64,000 nt of DNA from Aspidiotus rigidus (Eukaryota; Arthropoda; Insecta; Hemiptera; Diaspididae): NCBI GenBank assembly GCA_035079385.1, contig JAVHKY010000046.1, positions 2,728,001 through 2,792,000 on the forward strand. Reading direction: 5' to 3'. The notes beneath the pieces were generated by a model. That model was given only the letters and a program-made list of their open reading frames with translations, had not been told where the DNA came from and searched no databases. Made by a program: the position numbers and the translations under genes. Of the stretch, positions 23,933 through 37,800 are shown piece after piece (the stretch's first letter is position 1; each line of letters opens with the position of its first letter).

Positions 23933-26242
23933 CTGATGAAAATTAAGTTTTGCATAGAAAGCGATAATTTCGAATTTTCGAAATTATGATTTGTAGTCAA
24001 GTTTTTTTGCTGAATCAGCATGAAATTCGTAATCTGCGTTGAATTTCGGTTAGGATAGGACTATTTGGTATCATTTTTAGTCGCCAGTAATTTTTTTCTG
24101 ATGAAAGTTAAGTTTTGCATAGAAAACGATAATTTCGAATTTTCGAAATTATGATTTGTAGTCAAGTTTTTTTGCTGAATCAGCATGAAATTCGTAATCT
24201 GCGTTGAATTTCGGTTAGGATAGGACTATTGGGTATCATTTTTAGTCGCCAGTAATTTTTTTCTGATGAAAATTAAGTTTTGCATAGAAAACGATAATTT
24301 CGAATTTTCGAAATTATGATTTGTAGTCAAGTTTTTTTGCTGAATCAGCATGAAATTCGTAATCTGCTTTAAATTTCGGTTAGGATAGGACTATTGGGTA
24401 TCATTTTTAGTCGCCAGTAATTTTTTTCTGATGAAAATTAAGTTTTGCATAGAAAGCGATAATTTCGAATTTTCAAAATTGTGATTTGTAGTCAAGTTTT
24501 TTTGCTGAATCAGCATGAAATTCGTAATCTGCTTTAAATTTCGGTTAGGATAGGACTATTGGGTATCATTTTTAGTCGCCAGTAATTTTTTTCTGATGAA
24601 AATTAAGTTTTGCATAGAAAGCGATAATTTCGAATTTTCAAAATTGTGATTTGTAGTCAAGTTTTTTTGCTGAATCAGCATGAAATTCGTAATCTGCTTT
24701 AAATTTCGGTTAGGATAGGACTATTGGGTATCATTTTTAGTCGCCAGTAATTTTTTTCTGATGAAAATTAAGTTTTGCATAGAAAGCGATAATTTCGAAT
24801 TTTCGAAATTATGATTCGTAGTCAAGTTTTTTTGCTGAATCAGCATGAAATTCGTAATCTGCTTTAAATTTCGGTTAGGATAGGACTATTGGGTATCATT
24901 TTTAGTCGCCAGTAATTTTTTTCTGATGAAAATTAAGTTTTGCATAGAAAGCGATAATTTCGAATTTTCAAAATTGTGATTTGTAGTCAAGTTTTTTTGC
25001 TGAATCAGCATGAAATTCGTAATCTGCTTTAAATTTCGGTTAGGATAGGACTATTGGGTATCATTTTTAGTCGCCAGTAATTTTTTTCTGATGAAAATTA
25101 AGTTTTGCATAGAAAGCGATAATTTCGAATTTTCGAAATTATGATTTGTAGTCAAGTTTTTTTGCTGAATCAGCATGAAATTCGTAATCTGCGTTGAATT
25201 TCGGTTAGGATAGGACTATTTGGTATCATTTTTAGTCGCCAGTAATTTTTTTCTGATGAAAGTTAAGTTTTGCATAGAAAACGATAATTTCGAATTTTCG
25301 AAATTGTGATTTGTAGTCAAGTTTTTTTGCTGAATCAGCATGAAATTCGTAATCTGCGTTGAATTTCGGTTAGGATAGGACTATTGGGTATCATTTTTAG
25401 TCGCCAGTAATTTTTTTCTGATGAAAATTAAGTTTTGCATAGAAAGCGATAATTTCGAATTTTCGAAATTATGATTTGTAGTCAAGTTTTTTTGCTGAAT
25501 CAGCATGAAATTCGTAATCTGCTTTAAATTTCGGTTAGGATAGGACTATTGGGTATCATTTTTAGTCGCCAGTAATTTTTTTCTGATGAAAATTAAGTTT
25601 TGCATAGAAAGCGATAATTTCGAATTTTCAAAATTGTGATTTGTAGTCAAGTTTTCTTGCTGAATCAGCATGAAATTCGTAATCTGCTTTAAATTTCGGT
25701 TAGGATAGGACTATTGGGTATCATTTTTAGTCGCCAGTAATTTTTTTCTGATGAAAATTAAGTTTTGCATAGAAAGCGATAATTTCGAATTTTCGAAATT
25801 ATGATTCGTAGTCAAGTTTTTTTGCTGAATCAGCATGAAATTCGTAATCTGCTTTAAATTTCGGTTAGGATAGGACTATTGGGTATCATTTTTAGTCGCC
25901 AGTAATTTTTTTCTGATGAAAATTAAGTTTTGCATAGAAAGCGATAATTTCGAATTTTCGAAATTATGATTCGTAGTCAAGTTTTTTTGCTGAATCAGCA
26001 TGAAATTCGTAATCTGCTTTAAATTTCGGTTAGGATAGGACTATTGGGTATCATTTTTAGTCGCCAGTAATTTTTTTCTGATGAAAATTAAGTTTTGCAT
26101 AGAAAGCGATAATTTCGAATTTTCAAAATTGTGATTTGTAGTCAAGTTTTTTTGCTGAATCAGCATGAAATTCGTAATCTGCTTTAAATTTCGGTTAGGA
26201 TAGGACTATTGGGTATCATTTTTAGTCGCCAGTAATTTTTTT
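23933..26242. repeat. Mixed block A monomers, two related sub-runs
   Basis: About 14 monomers. Two runs start with the same pair: type b with CGTTGAA and CTATTTGG, then type d with CGTTGAA (23,933/24,098 and 25,088/25,253). The run is otherwise made of types a and c. The monomer at 25,583 carries a T-to-C change in the T-run (GTTTTCTTGC at 25,651). The same change occurs at 32,247 in the same local order (a, c, c, a, a), so the two stretches are related, at an offset of 6,596 bp. Confidence 0.7.
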
Positions 26243-28716
26243 CTGATGAAAATCAAGTTTTGCATAGAAAGCGATAATTTCGAATTTTCAAAATTGTGAT
26301 TTGTAGTCAAGTTTTTTTGCTGAATCAGCATGAAATTCGTAATCTGCTTTAAATTTCGGTTAGGATAGGACTATTGGGTATCATTTTTAGTCGCCAGTAA
26401 TTTTTTTCTGATGAAAATTAAGTTTTGCATAGAAAGCGATAATTTCGAATTTTCGAAATTATGATTTGTAGTCAAGTTTTTTTGCTGAATCAGCATGAAA
26501 TTCGTAATCTGCTTTAAATTTCGGTTAGGATAGGACTATTGGGTATCATTTTTAGTCGCCAGTAATTTTTTTCTGATGAAAATTAAGTTTTGCATAGAAA
26601 GCGATAATTTCGAATTTTCAAAATTGTGATTTGTAGTCAAGTTTTTTTGCTGAATCAGCATGAAATTCGTAATCTGCTTTAAATTTCGGTTAGGATAGGA
26701 CTATTGGGTATCATTTTTATTCGCCAGTAATTTTTTTCTGATGAAAATTAAGTTTTGCATAGAAAGCGGAAATTTCGAATTTTCAAAATTGTGATTTGTA
26801 GTCAAGTTTTTTTGCTGAATCAGCATGAAAATCGTAATCTGCGTTGAATTTCGGTTAGGATAGGACTATTGGGTATCATTTTTAGTCGCCAGTAATTTTT
26901 TTCTGATGAAAATTAAGTTTTGCATAGAAAGCGATAATTTCGAATTTTCAAAATTGTGATTTGTAGTCAAGTTTTTTTGCTGAATCAGCATGAAATTCGT
27001 AATCTGCTTTAAATTTCGGTTAGGATAGGACTATTGGGTATCATTTTTATTCGCCAGTAATTTTTTTCTGATGAAAATTAAGTTTTGCATAGAAAGCGGA
27101 AATTTCGAATTTTCAAAATTGTGATTTGTAGTCAAGTTTTTTTGCTGAATCAGCATGAAAATCGTAATCTGCGTTGAATTTCGGTTAGGATAGGACTATT
27201 TGGTATCATTTTTAGTCGCCAGTAATTTTTTTCTGATGAAAATTAAGTTTTGCATAGAAAGCAATAATTTCGAATTTTCGAAATTATGATTCGTAGTCAA
27301 GTTTTTTTGCTGAATCAACATGAAATTCGTAATCTGCGTTGAATTTCGGTTAGGATAGGACTATTGGGTATCATTTTTAGTGGCCAGTAATTTTTTTCTG
27401 ATGAAAATAAGTTTTGCATAGAAAGCGATAATTTCGAATTTTCGAAATTATGATTCGTAGTCAAGTTTTTTTGCTGAATCAGCATGAAATTCGTAATCTG
27501 CTTTAAATTTCGGTTAGGATAGGACTATTGGGTATCATTTTTAGTCGCCAGTAATTTTTTTCTGATGAAAAGTAAGTTTTGCATAGAAAGCGATAATTTC
27601 GAATTTTCAAAATTGTGATTTGTAGTCAAGTTTTTTTGCTGAATCAGCATGAAATTCGTAATCTGCTTTAAATTTCGGTTAGGATAGGACTATTGGGTAT
27701 CATTTTTAGTCGCCAGTAATTTTTTTCTGATGAAAATTAAGTTTTGCATAGAAAGCGATAATTTCGAATTTTCAAAATTGTGATTTGTAGTCAAGTTTTT
27801 TTGCTGAATCAGCATGAAATTCGTAATCTGCTTTAAATTTCGGTTAGGATAGGACTATTGGGTATCATTTTTAGTCGCCAGTAATTTTTTTCTGATGAAA
27901 ATTAAGTTTTGCATAGAAAGCGATAATTTCGAATTTTCGAAATTATGATTCGTAGTCAAGTTTTTTTGCTGAATCAGCATGAAATTCGTAATCTGCTTTA
28001 AATTTCGGTTAGGATAGGACTATTGGGTATCATTTTTAGTCGCCAGTAATTTTTTTCTGATGAAAAGTAAGTTTTGCATAGAAAGCGATAATTTCGAATT
28101 TTCAAAATTGTGATTTGTAGTCAAGTTTTTTTGCTGAATCAGCATGAAATTCGTAATCTGCTTTAAATTTCGGTTAGGATAGGACTATTGGGTATCATTT
28201 TTAGTCGCCAGTAATTTTTTTCTGATGAAAATTAAGTTTTGCATAGAAAGCGATAATTTCGAATTTTCGAAATTATGATTTGTAGTCAAGTTTTTTTGCT
28301 GAATCAGCATGAAATTCGTAATCTGCTTTAAATTTCGGTTAGGATAGGACTATTGGGTATCATTTTTAGTCGCCAGTAATTTTTTTCTGATGAAAATTAA
28401 GTTTTGCATAGAAAGCGATAATTTCGAATTTTCAAAATTGTGATTTGTAGTCAAGTTTTTTTGCTGAATCAGCATGAAATTCGTAATCTGCTTTAAATTT
28501 CGGTTAGGATAGGACTATTGGGTATCATTTTTAGTCGCCAGTAATTTTTTTCTGATGAAAATTAAGTTTTGCATAGAAAGCGATAATTTTGAATTTTCAA
28601 AATTGTGATTTGTAGTCAAGTTTTTTTGCTGAATCAGCATGAAATTCGTAATCTGCTTTAAATTTCGGTTAGGATAGGACTATTGGGTATCATTTTTAGT
28701 CGCCAGTAATTTTTTT
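26243..28716. repeat. Copy of the 14,202-16,675 segment (2,474 bp)
   Basis: Fifteen monomers repeat the order seen at 14,202 with a constant offset of 12,041 bp. This includes both TATTCGCC/GCGGAAATT pairs (26,718 matches 14,677), the AGCAATAA/CAACATG/GTGGCC monomer and the one-base-short GAAAATAAG monomer (27,403 matches 15,362). Differences are few: GAAAATCAAG in the monomer at 26,243, GAAAGCG instead of GAAAGTG in the one at 26,573, and GATAATTTTG in the one at 28,552. Neither side continues to match: 26,078 is type a against type b at 14,037, and 28,717 is type b against a GAAAAGTAAG monomer at 16,676. Confidence 0.8.
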
Positions 28717-28881
28717 CTGATGAAAATTAAGTTTTGCATAGAAAGCGATAATTTCGAATTTTCGAAATTATGATTTGTAGTCAAGTTTTTTTGCTGAATC
28801 AGCATGAAATTCGTAATCTGCTTTAAATTTCGGTTAGGATAGGACTATTGGGTATCATTTTTAGTCGCCAGTAATTTTTTT

Positions 28882-30033
28882 CTGATGAAAGTTAAGTTTT
28901 GCATAGAAAACGATAATTTCGAATTTTCGAAATTATGATTTGTAGTCAAGTTTTTTCTGAATCAGCATGAAATTCGTAATCTGCGTTGAATTTCGGTTAG
29001 GATAGGACTATTTGGTATCATTTTTAGTCGCCAGTAATTTTTTTCTGATGAAAATTAAGTTTTGCATAGAAAGCAATAATTTCGAATTTTCGAAATTATG
29101 ATTCGTAGTCAAGTTTTTTTGCTGAATCAACATGAAATTCGTAATCTGCGTTGAATTTCGGTTAGGATAGGACTATTGGGTATCATTTTTAGTGGCCAGT
29201 AATTTTTTTCTGATGAAAATAAGTTTTGCATAGAAAGCGATAATTTCGAATTTTCGAAATTATGATTCGTAGTCAAGTTTTTTTGCTGAATCAGCATGAA
29301 ATTCGTAATCTGCTTTAAATTTCGGTTAGGATAGGACTATTGGGTATCATTTTTAGTCGCCAGTAATTTTTTTCTGATGAAAATTAAGTTTTGCATAGAA
29401 AGCGATAATTTCGAATTTTCGAAATTATGATTCGTAGTCAAGTTTTTTTGCTGAATCAGCATGAAATTCGTAATCTGCTTTAAATTTCGGTTAGGATAGG
29501 ACTATTGGGTATCATTTTTAGTCGCCAGTAATTTTTTTCTGATGAAAATTAAGTTTTGCATAGAAAGCGATAATTTCGAATTTTCAAAATTGTGATTTGT
29601 AGTCAAGTTTTTTTGCTGAATCAGCATGAAATTCGTAATCTGCTTTAAATTTCGGTTAGGATAGGACTATTGGGTATCATTTTTAGTCGCCAGTAATTTT
29701 TTTCTGATGAAAATTAAGTTTTGCATAGAAAGCGATAATTTCGAATTTTCAAAATTGTGATTTGTAGTCAAGTTTTTTTGCTGAATCAGCATGAAATTCG
29801 TAATCTGCTTTAAATTTCGGTTAGGATAGGACTATTGGGTATCATTTTTAGTCGCCAGTAATTTTTTTCTGATGAAAATTAAGTTTTGCATAGAAAGCGA
29901 TAATTTCGAATTTTCAAAATTGTGATTTGTAGTCAAGTTTTTTTGCTGAATCAGCATGAAATTCGTAATCTGCTTTAAATTTCGGTTAGGATAGGACTAT
30001 TGGGTATCATTTTTAGTCGCCAGTAATTTTTTT
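28882..30033. repeat. Copy of the 19,036-20,138 segment
   Basis: A type d monomer with the shortened T-run (28,882, 163 bp), the AGCAATAA/CAACATG/GTGGCC monomer (29,045), the GAAAATAAG monomer (29,210), a type c and three type a monomers match the stretch after the chimeric junction at 19,036 with a constant offset of 9,895 bp. Here the first monomer is a complete type d, so this copy is closer to the source and the one at 19 kb is the recombinant. The match ends at 30,034, where type c replaces type a. Confidence 0.78.
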
Positions 30034-33000
30034 CTGATGAAAATTAAGTTTTGCATAGAAAGCGATAATTTCGAATTTTCGAAATTATGATTCGTAGTCA
30101 AGTTTTTTTGCTGAATCAGCATGAAATTCGTAATCTGCTTTAAATTTCGGTTAGGATAGGACTATTGGGTATCATTTTTAGTCGCCAGTAATTTTTTTCT
30201 GATGAAAATTAAGTTTTGCATAGAAAGCGATAATTTTGAATTTTCAAAATTGTGATTTGTAGTCAAGTTTTTTTGCTGAATCAGCATGAAATTCGTAATC
30301 TGCTTTAAATTTCGGTTAGGATAGGACTATTGGGTATCATTTTTAGTCGCCAGTAATTTTTTTCTGATGAAAATTGAGTTTTGCATAGAAAGCGATAATT
30401 TCGAATTTTCAAAATTGTGATTTGTAGTCAAGTTTTTTTGCTGAATCAGCATGAAATTCGTAATCTGCTTTAAATTTCGGTTAGGATAGGACTATTGGGT
30501 ATCATTTTTAGTCGCCAGTAATTTTTTTCTGATGAAAATTAAGTTTTGCATAGAAAGCGATAATTTCGAATTTTCAAAATTGTGATTTGTAGTCAAGTTT
30601 TTTTGCTGAATCAGCATGAAATTCGTAATCTGCTTTAAATTTCGGTTAGGATAGGACTATTGGGTATCATTTTTAGTCGCCAGTAATTTTTTTCTGATGA
30701 AAATTAAGTTTTGCATAGAAAGCGATAATTTCGAATTTTCAAAATTGTGATTTGTAGTCAAGTTTTTTTGCTGAATCAGCATGAAATTCGTAATCTGCTT
30801 TAAATTTCGGTTAGGATAGGACTATTGGGTATCATTTTTAGTCGCCAGTAATTTTTTTCTGATGAAAATTAAGTTTTGCATAGAAAGCGATAATTTCGAA
30901 TTTTCAAAATTGTGATTTGTAGTCAAGTTTTTTTGCTGAATCAGCATGAAATTCGTAATCTGCTTTAAATTTCGGTTAGGATAGGACTATTGGGTATCAT
31001 TTTTAGTCGCCAGTAATTTTTTTCTGATGAAAATTAAGTTTTGCATAGAAAGCGATAATTTCGAATTTTCGAAATTATGATTCGTAGTCAAGTTTTTTTG
31101 CTGAATCAGCATGAAATTCGTAATCTGCTTTAAATTTCGGTTAGGATAGGACTATTGGGTATCATTTTTAGTCGCCAGTAATTTTTTTCTGATGAAAATT
31201 AAGTTTTGCATAGAAAGCGATAATTTCGAATTTTCGAAATTATGATTCGTAGTCAAGTTTTTTTGCTGAATCAGCATGAAATTCGTAATCTGCTTTAAAT
31301 TTCGGTTAGGATAGGACTATTGGGTATCATTTTTAGTCGCCAGTAATTTTTTTCTGATGAAAATTAAGTTTTGCATAGAAAGCGATAATTTCGAATTTTC
31401 AAAATTGTGATTTGTAGTCAAGTTTTTTTGCTGAATCAGCATGAAATTCGTAATCTGCTTTAAATTTCGGTTAGGATAGGACTATTGGGTATCATTTTTA
31501 GTCGCCAGTAATTTTTTTCTGATGAAAATTAAGTTTTGCATAGAAAGCGATAATTTCGAATTTTCAAAATTGTGATTTGTAGTCAAGTTTTTTTGCTGAA
31601 TCAGCATGAAATTCGTAATCTGCTTTAAATTTCGGTTAGGATAGGACTATTGGGTATCATTTTTAGTCGCCAGTAATTTTTTTCTGATGAAAATTAAGTT
31701 TTGCATAGAAAGCGATAATTTCGAATTTTCAAAATTGTGATTTGTAGTCAAGTTTTTTTGCTGAATCAGCATGAAATTCGTAATCTGCTTTAAATTTCGG
31801 TTAGGATAGGACTATTGGGTATCATTTTTAGTCGCCAGTAATTTTTTTCTGATGAAAATTAAGTTTTGCATAGAAAGCGATAATTTCGAATTTTCGAAAT
31901 TATGATTTGTAGTCAAGTTTTTTTGCTGAATCAGCATGAAATTCGTAATCTGCGTTGAATTTCGGTTAGGATAGGACTATTTGGTATCATTTTTAGTCGC
32001 CAGTAATTTTTTTCTGATGAAAGTTAAGTTTTGCATAGAAAACGATAATTTCGAATTTTCGAAATTATGATTTGTAGTCAAGTTTTTTTGCTGAATCAGC
32101 ATGAAATTCGTAATCTGCTTTAAATTTCGGTTAGGATAGGACTATTGGGTATCATTTTTAGTCGCCAGTAATTTTTTTCTGATGAAAATTAAGTTTTGCA
32201 TAGAAAGCGATAATTTCGAATTTTCAAAATTGTGATTTGTAGTCAAGTTTTCTTGCTGAATCAGCATGAAATTCGTAATCTGCTTTAAATTTCGGTTAGG
32301 ATAGGACTATTGGGTATCATTTTTAGTCGCCAGTAATTTTTTTCTGATGAAAATTAAGTTTTGCATAGAAAGCGATAATTTCGAATTTTCGAAATTATGA
32401 TTCGTAGTCAAGTTTTTTTGCTGAATCAGCATGAAATTCGTAATCTGCTTTAAATTTCGGTTAGGATAGGACTATTGGGTATCATTTTTAGTCGCCAGTA
32501 ATTTTTTTCTGATGAAAATTAAGTTTTGCATAGAAAGCGATAATTTCGAATTTTCGAAATTATGATTCGTAGTCAAGTTTTTTTGCTGAATCAGCATGAA
32601 ATTCGTAATCTGCTTTAAATTTCGGTTAGGATAGGACTATTGGGTATCATTTTTAGTCGCCAGTAATTTTTTTCTGATGAAAATTAAGTTTTGCATAGAA
32701 AGCGATAATTTCGAATTTTCAAAATTGTGATTTGTAGTCAAGTTTTTTTGCTGAATCAGCATGAAATTCGTAATCTGCTTTAAATTTCGGTTAGGATAGG
32801 ACTATTGGGTATCATTTTTAGTCGCCAGTAATTTTTTTCTGATGAAAATTAAGTTTTGCATAGAAAGCGATAATTTCGAATTTTCAAAATTGTGATTTGT
32901 AGTCAAGTTTTTTTGCTGAATCAGCATGAAATTCGTAATCTGCTTTAAATTTCGGTTAGGATAGGACTATTGGGTATCATTTTTAGTCGCCAGTAATTTT

Positions 33001-34818
33001 TTTCTGATGAAAATTAAGTTTTGCATAGAAAGCGATAATTTCGAATTTTCAAAATTGTGATTTGTAGTCAAGTTTTTTTGCTGAATCAGCATGAAATTCG
33101 TAATCTGCTTTAAATTTCGGTTAGGATAGGACTATTGGGTATCATTTTTAGTCGCCAGTAATTTTTTTCTGATGAAAATTAAGTTTTGCATAGAAAGCGA
33201 TAATTTCGAATTTTCGAAATTATGATTTGTAGTCAAGTTTTTTTGCTGAATCAGCATGAAATTCGTAATCTGCGTTGAATTTCGGTTAGGATAGGACTAT
33301 TTGGTATCATTTTTAGTCGCCAGTAATTTTTTTCTGATGAAAGTTAAGTTTTGCATAGAAAACGATAATTTCGAATTTTCGAAATTATGATTTGTAGTCA
33401 AGTTTTTTTGCTGAATCAGCATGAAATTCGTAATCTGCTTTAAATTTCGGTTAGGATAGGACTATTGGGTATCATTTTTAGTCGCCAGTAATTTTTTTCT
33501 GATGAAAATTAAGTTTTGCATAGAAAGCGATAATTTCGAATTTTCGAAATTATGATTCGTAGTCAAGTTTTTTTGCTGAATCAGCATGAAATTCGTAATC
33601 TGCTTTAAATTTCGGTTAGGATAGGACTATTGGGTATCATTTTTAGTCGCCAGTAATTTTTTTCTGATGAAAATCAAGTTTTGCATAGAAAGCGATAATT
33701 TCGAATTTTCGAAATTATGATTCGTAGTCAAGTTTTTTTGCTGAATCAGCATGAAATTCGTAATCTGCTTTAAATTTCGGTTAGGATAGGACTATTGGGT
33801 ATCATTTTTAGTCGCCAGTAATTTTTTTCTGATGAAAATTAAGTTTTGCATAGAAAGCGATAATTTCGAATTTTCAAAATTGTGATTTGTAGTCAAGTTT
33901 TTTTGCTGAATCAGCATGAAATTCGTAATCTGCTTTAAATTTCGGTTAGGATAGGACTATTGGGTATCATTTTTAGTCGCCAGTAATTTTTTTCTGATGA
34001 AAATTAAGTTTTGCATAGAAAGCGATAATTTCGAATTTTCGAAATTATGATTCGTAGTCAAGTTTTTTTGCTGAATCAGCATGAAATTCGTAATCTGCTT
34101 TAAATTTCGGTTAGGATAGGACTATTGGGTATCATTTTTAGTCGCCAGTAATTTTTTTCTGATGAAAATTAAGTTTTGCATAGAAAGCGATAATTTCGAA
34201 TTTTCAAAATTATGATTTGTAGTCAAGTTTTTTTGCTGAATCAGCATGAAATTCGTAATCTGCTTTAAATTTCGGTTAGGATAGGACTATTGGGTATCAT
34301 TTTTAGTCGCCAGTAATTTTTTTCTGATGAAAATTAAGTTTTGCATAGAAAGCGATAATTTCGAATTTTCGAAATTATGATTTGTAGTCAAGTTTTTTTG
34401 CTGAATCAGCATGAAATTCGTAATCTGCGTTGAATTTCGGTTAGGATAGGACTATTGGGTATCATTTTTAGTCGCCAGTAATTTTTTTCTGATGAAAATT
34501 AAGTTTTGCATAGAAAGCGATAATTTCGAATTTTCGAAATTATGATTTGTAGTCAAGTTTTTTTGCTGAATCAGCATGAAATTCGTAATCTGCTTTAAAT
34601 TTCGGTTAGGATAGGACTATTGGGTATCATTTTTAGTCGCCAGTAATTTTTTTCTGATGAAAATTAAGTTTTGCATAGAAAGCGATAATTTCGAATTTTC
34701 AAAATTGTGATTTGTAGTCAAGTTTTTTTGCTGAATCAGCATGAAATTCGTAATCTGCTTTAAATTTCGGTTAGGATAGGACTATTGGGTATCATTTTTA
34801 GTCGCCAGTAATTTTTTT
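30034..34818. repeat. Less regular block A stretch with an 8-monomer unit
   Basis: About 29 monomers, mostly types a and c. An 8-monomer unit (1,320 bp) can be seen from 31,849: b with CGTTGAA and CTATTTGG, d, a, c, c, a, a, a. It restarts at 33,169 with b, d, then c c without the preceding a. Private changes include GATAATTTTG (30,199 monomer), GAAAATTGAG (30,364), GTTTTCTTGC (32,247), GAAAATCAAG (33,664) and a CAAAATTATG hybrid (34,159). The rest has no long exact HOR that I could follow by eye. Confidence 0.7.
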
Positions 34819-37800
34819 CTGATGAAAGTTAAGTTTTGCATAGAAAACGATAATTTCGAATTTTCGAAATTATGATTTGTAGTCAAGTTTTTTTGCTGAA
34901 TCAGCATGAAATTCGTAATCTGCTTTAAATTTCGGTTAGGATAGGACTATTGGGTATCATTTTTAGTCGCCAGTAATTTTTTTCTGATGAAAATTAAGTT
35001 TTGCATAGAAAGCAATAATTTCGAATTTTCGAAATTATGATTCGTAGTCAAGTTTTTTTGCTGAATCAACATGAAATTCGTAATCTGCGTTGAATTTCGG
35101 TTAGGATAGGACTATTGGGTATCATTTTTAGTGGCCAGTAATTTTTTTCTGATGAAAATTAAGTTTTGCATAGAAAGCGATAATTTCGAATTTTCAAGAT
35201 TGTGATTTGTAGTCAAGTTTTTTTGCTGAATCAGCATGAAATTCGTAATCTGCTTTAAATTTCGGTTAGGATAGGACTATTGGGTATCATTTTTAGTCGC
35301 CAGTAATTTTTTTCTGATGAAAATTAAGTTTTGCATAGAAAGCGATAATTTCGAATTTTCAAAATTGTGATTTGTAGTCAAGTTTTTTTGCTGAATCAGC
35401 ATGAAATTCGTAATCTGCGTTGAATTTCGGTTAGGATAGGACTATTGGGTATCATTTTTAGTCGCCAGTAATTTTTTTCTGATGAAAATTAAGTTTTGCA
35501 TAGAAAGCGATAATTTCGAATTTTCGAAATTATGATTTGTAGTCAAGTTTTTTTGCTGAATCAGCATGAAATTCGTAATCTGCTTTAAATTTCGGTTAGG
35601 ATAGGACTATTGGGTATCATTTTTAGTCGCCAGTAATTTTTTTCTGATGAAAATTAAGTTTTGCATAGAAAGCGATAATTTCGAATTTTCAAAATTGTGA
35701 TTTGTAGTCAAGTTTTTTTGCTGAATCAGCATGAAATTCGTAATCTGCTTTAAATTTCGGTTAGGATAGGACTATTGGGTATCATTTTTAGTCGCCAGTA
35801 ATTTTTTTCTGATGAAAATTAAGTTTTGCATAGAAAGCGATAATTTCGAATTTTCAAAATTGTGATTTGTAGTCAAGTTTTTTTGCTGAATCAGCATGAA
35901 ATTCGTAATCTGCTTTAAATTTCGGTTAGGATAGGACTATTGGGTATCATTTTTAGTCGCCAGTAATTTTTTTCTGATGAAAATTAAGTTTTGCATAGAA
36001 AGCGATAATTTCGAATTTTCAAAATTGTGATTTGTAGTCAAGTTTTTTTGCTGAATCAGCATGAAATTCGTAATCTGCTTTAAATTTCGGTTAGGATAGG
36101 ACTATTGGGTATCATTTTTAGTCGCCAGTAATTTTTTTCTGATGAAAAGTAAGTTTTGCATAGAAAGCGATAATTTCGAATTTTCAAAATTGTGATTTGT
36201 AGTCAAGTTTTTTTGCTGAATCAGCATGAAATTCGTAATCTGCTTTAAATTTCGGTTAGGATAGGACTATTGGGTATCATTTTTAGTCGCCAGTAATTTT
36301 TTTCTGATGAAAATTAAGTTTTGCATAGAAAGCGATAATTTCGAATTTTCAAAATTGTGATTTGTAGTCAAGTTTTTTTGCTGAATCAGCATGAAATTCG
36401 TAATCTGCTTTAAATTTCGGTTAGGATAGGACTATTGGGTATCATTTTTAGTCGCCAGTAATTTTTTTCTGATGAAAATTAAGTTTTGCATAGAAAGCGA
36501 TTATTTCGAATTTTCGAAATTATGATTCGTAGTCAAGTTTTTTTGCTGAATCAGCATGAAATTCGTAATCTGCTTTAAATTTCGGTTAGGATAGGACTAT
36601 TGGGTATCATTTTTAGTCGCCAGTAATTTTTTTCTGATGAAAATCAAGTTTTGCATAGAAAGCGATAATTTCGAATTTTCGAAATTATGATTCGTAGTCA
36701 AGTTTTTTTGCTGAATCAGCATGAAATTCGTAATCTGCTTTAAATTTCGGTTAGGATAGGACTATTGGGTATCATTTTTAGTCGCCAGTAATTTTTTTCT
36801 GATGAAAATTAAGTTTTGCATAGAAAGCGATAATTTCGAATTTTCAAAATTGTGATTCGTAGTCAAGTTTTTTTGCTGAATCAGCATGAAATTCGTAATC
36901 TGCTTTAAATTTCGGTTAGGATAGGACTATTGGGTATCATTTTTAGTCGCCAGTAATTTTTTTCTGATGAAAATTAAGTTTTGCATAGAAAGCGATAATT
37001 TCGAATTTTCGAAATTATGATTCGTAGTCAAGTTTTTTTGCTGAATCAGCATGAAATTCGTAATCTGCTTTAAATTTCGGTTAGGATAGGACTATTGGGT
37101 ATCATTTTTAGTCGCCAGTAATTTTTTTCTGATGAAAATTAAGTTTTGCATAGAAAGCGATAATTTCGAATTTTCGAAATTATGATTTGTAGTCAAGTTT
37201 TTTTGCTGAATCAGCATGAAATTCGTAATCTGCTTTAAATTTCGGTTAGGATAGGACTATTGGGTATCATTTTTAGTCGCCAGTAATTTTTTTCTGATGA
37301 AAATTAAGTTTTGCATAGAAAGCGATAATTTCGAATTTTCAAAATTGTGATTTGTAGTCAAGTTTTTTTGCTGAATCAGCATGAAATTCGTAATCTGCTT
37401 TAAATTTCGGTTAGGATAGGACTATTGGGTATCATTTTTAGTCGCCAGTAATTTTTTTCTGATGAAAATTAAGTTTTGCATAGAAAGCGATAATTTCGAA
37501 TTTTCAAAATTGTGATTTGTAGTCAAGTTTTTTTGCTGAATCAGCATGAAATTCGTAATCTGCTTTAAATTTCGGTTAGGATAGGACTATTGGGTATCAT
37601 TTTTAGTCGCCAGTAATTTTTTTCTGATGAAAATTAAGTTTTGCATAGAAAGCGATAATTTCGAATTTTCAAAATTGTGATTTGTAGTCAAGTTTTTTTG
37701 CTGAATCAGCATGAAATTCGTAATCTGCTTTAAATTTCGGTTAGGATAGGACTATTGGGTATCATTTTTAGTCGCCAGTAATTTTTTTCTGATGAAAATT

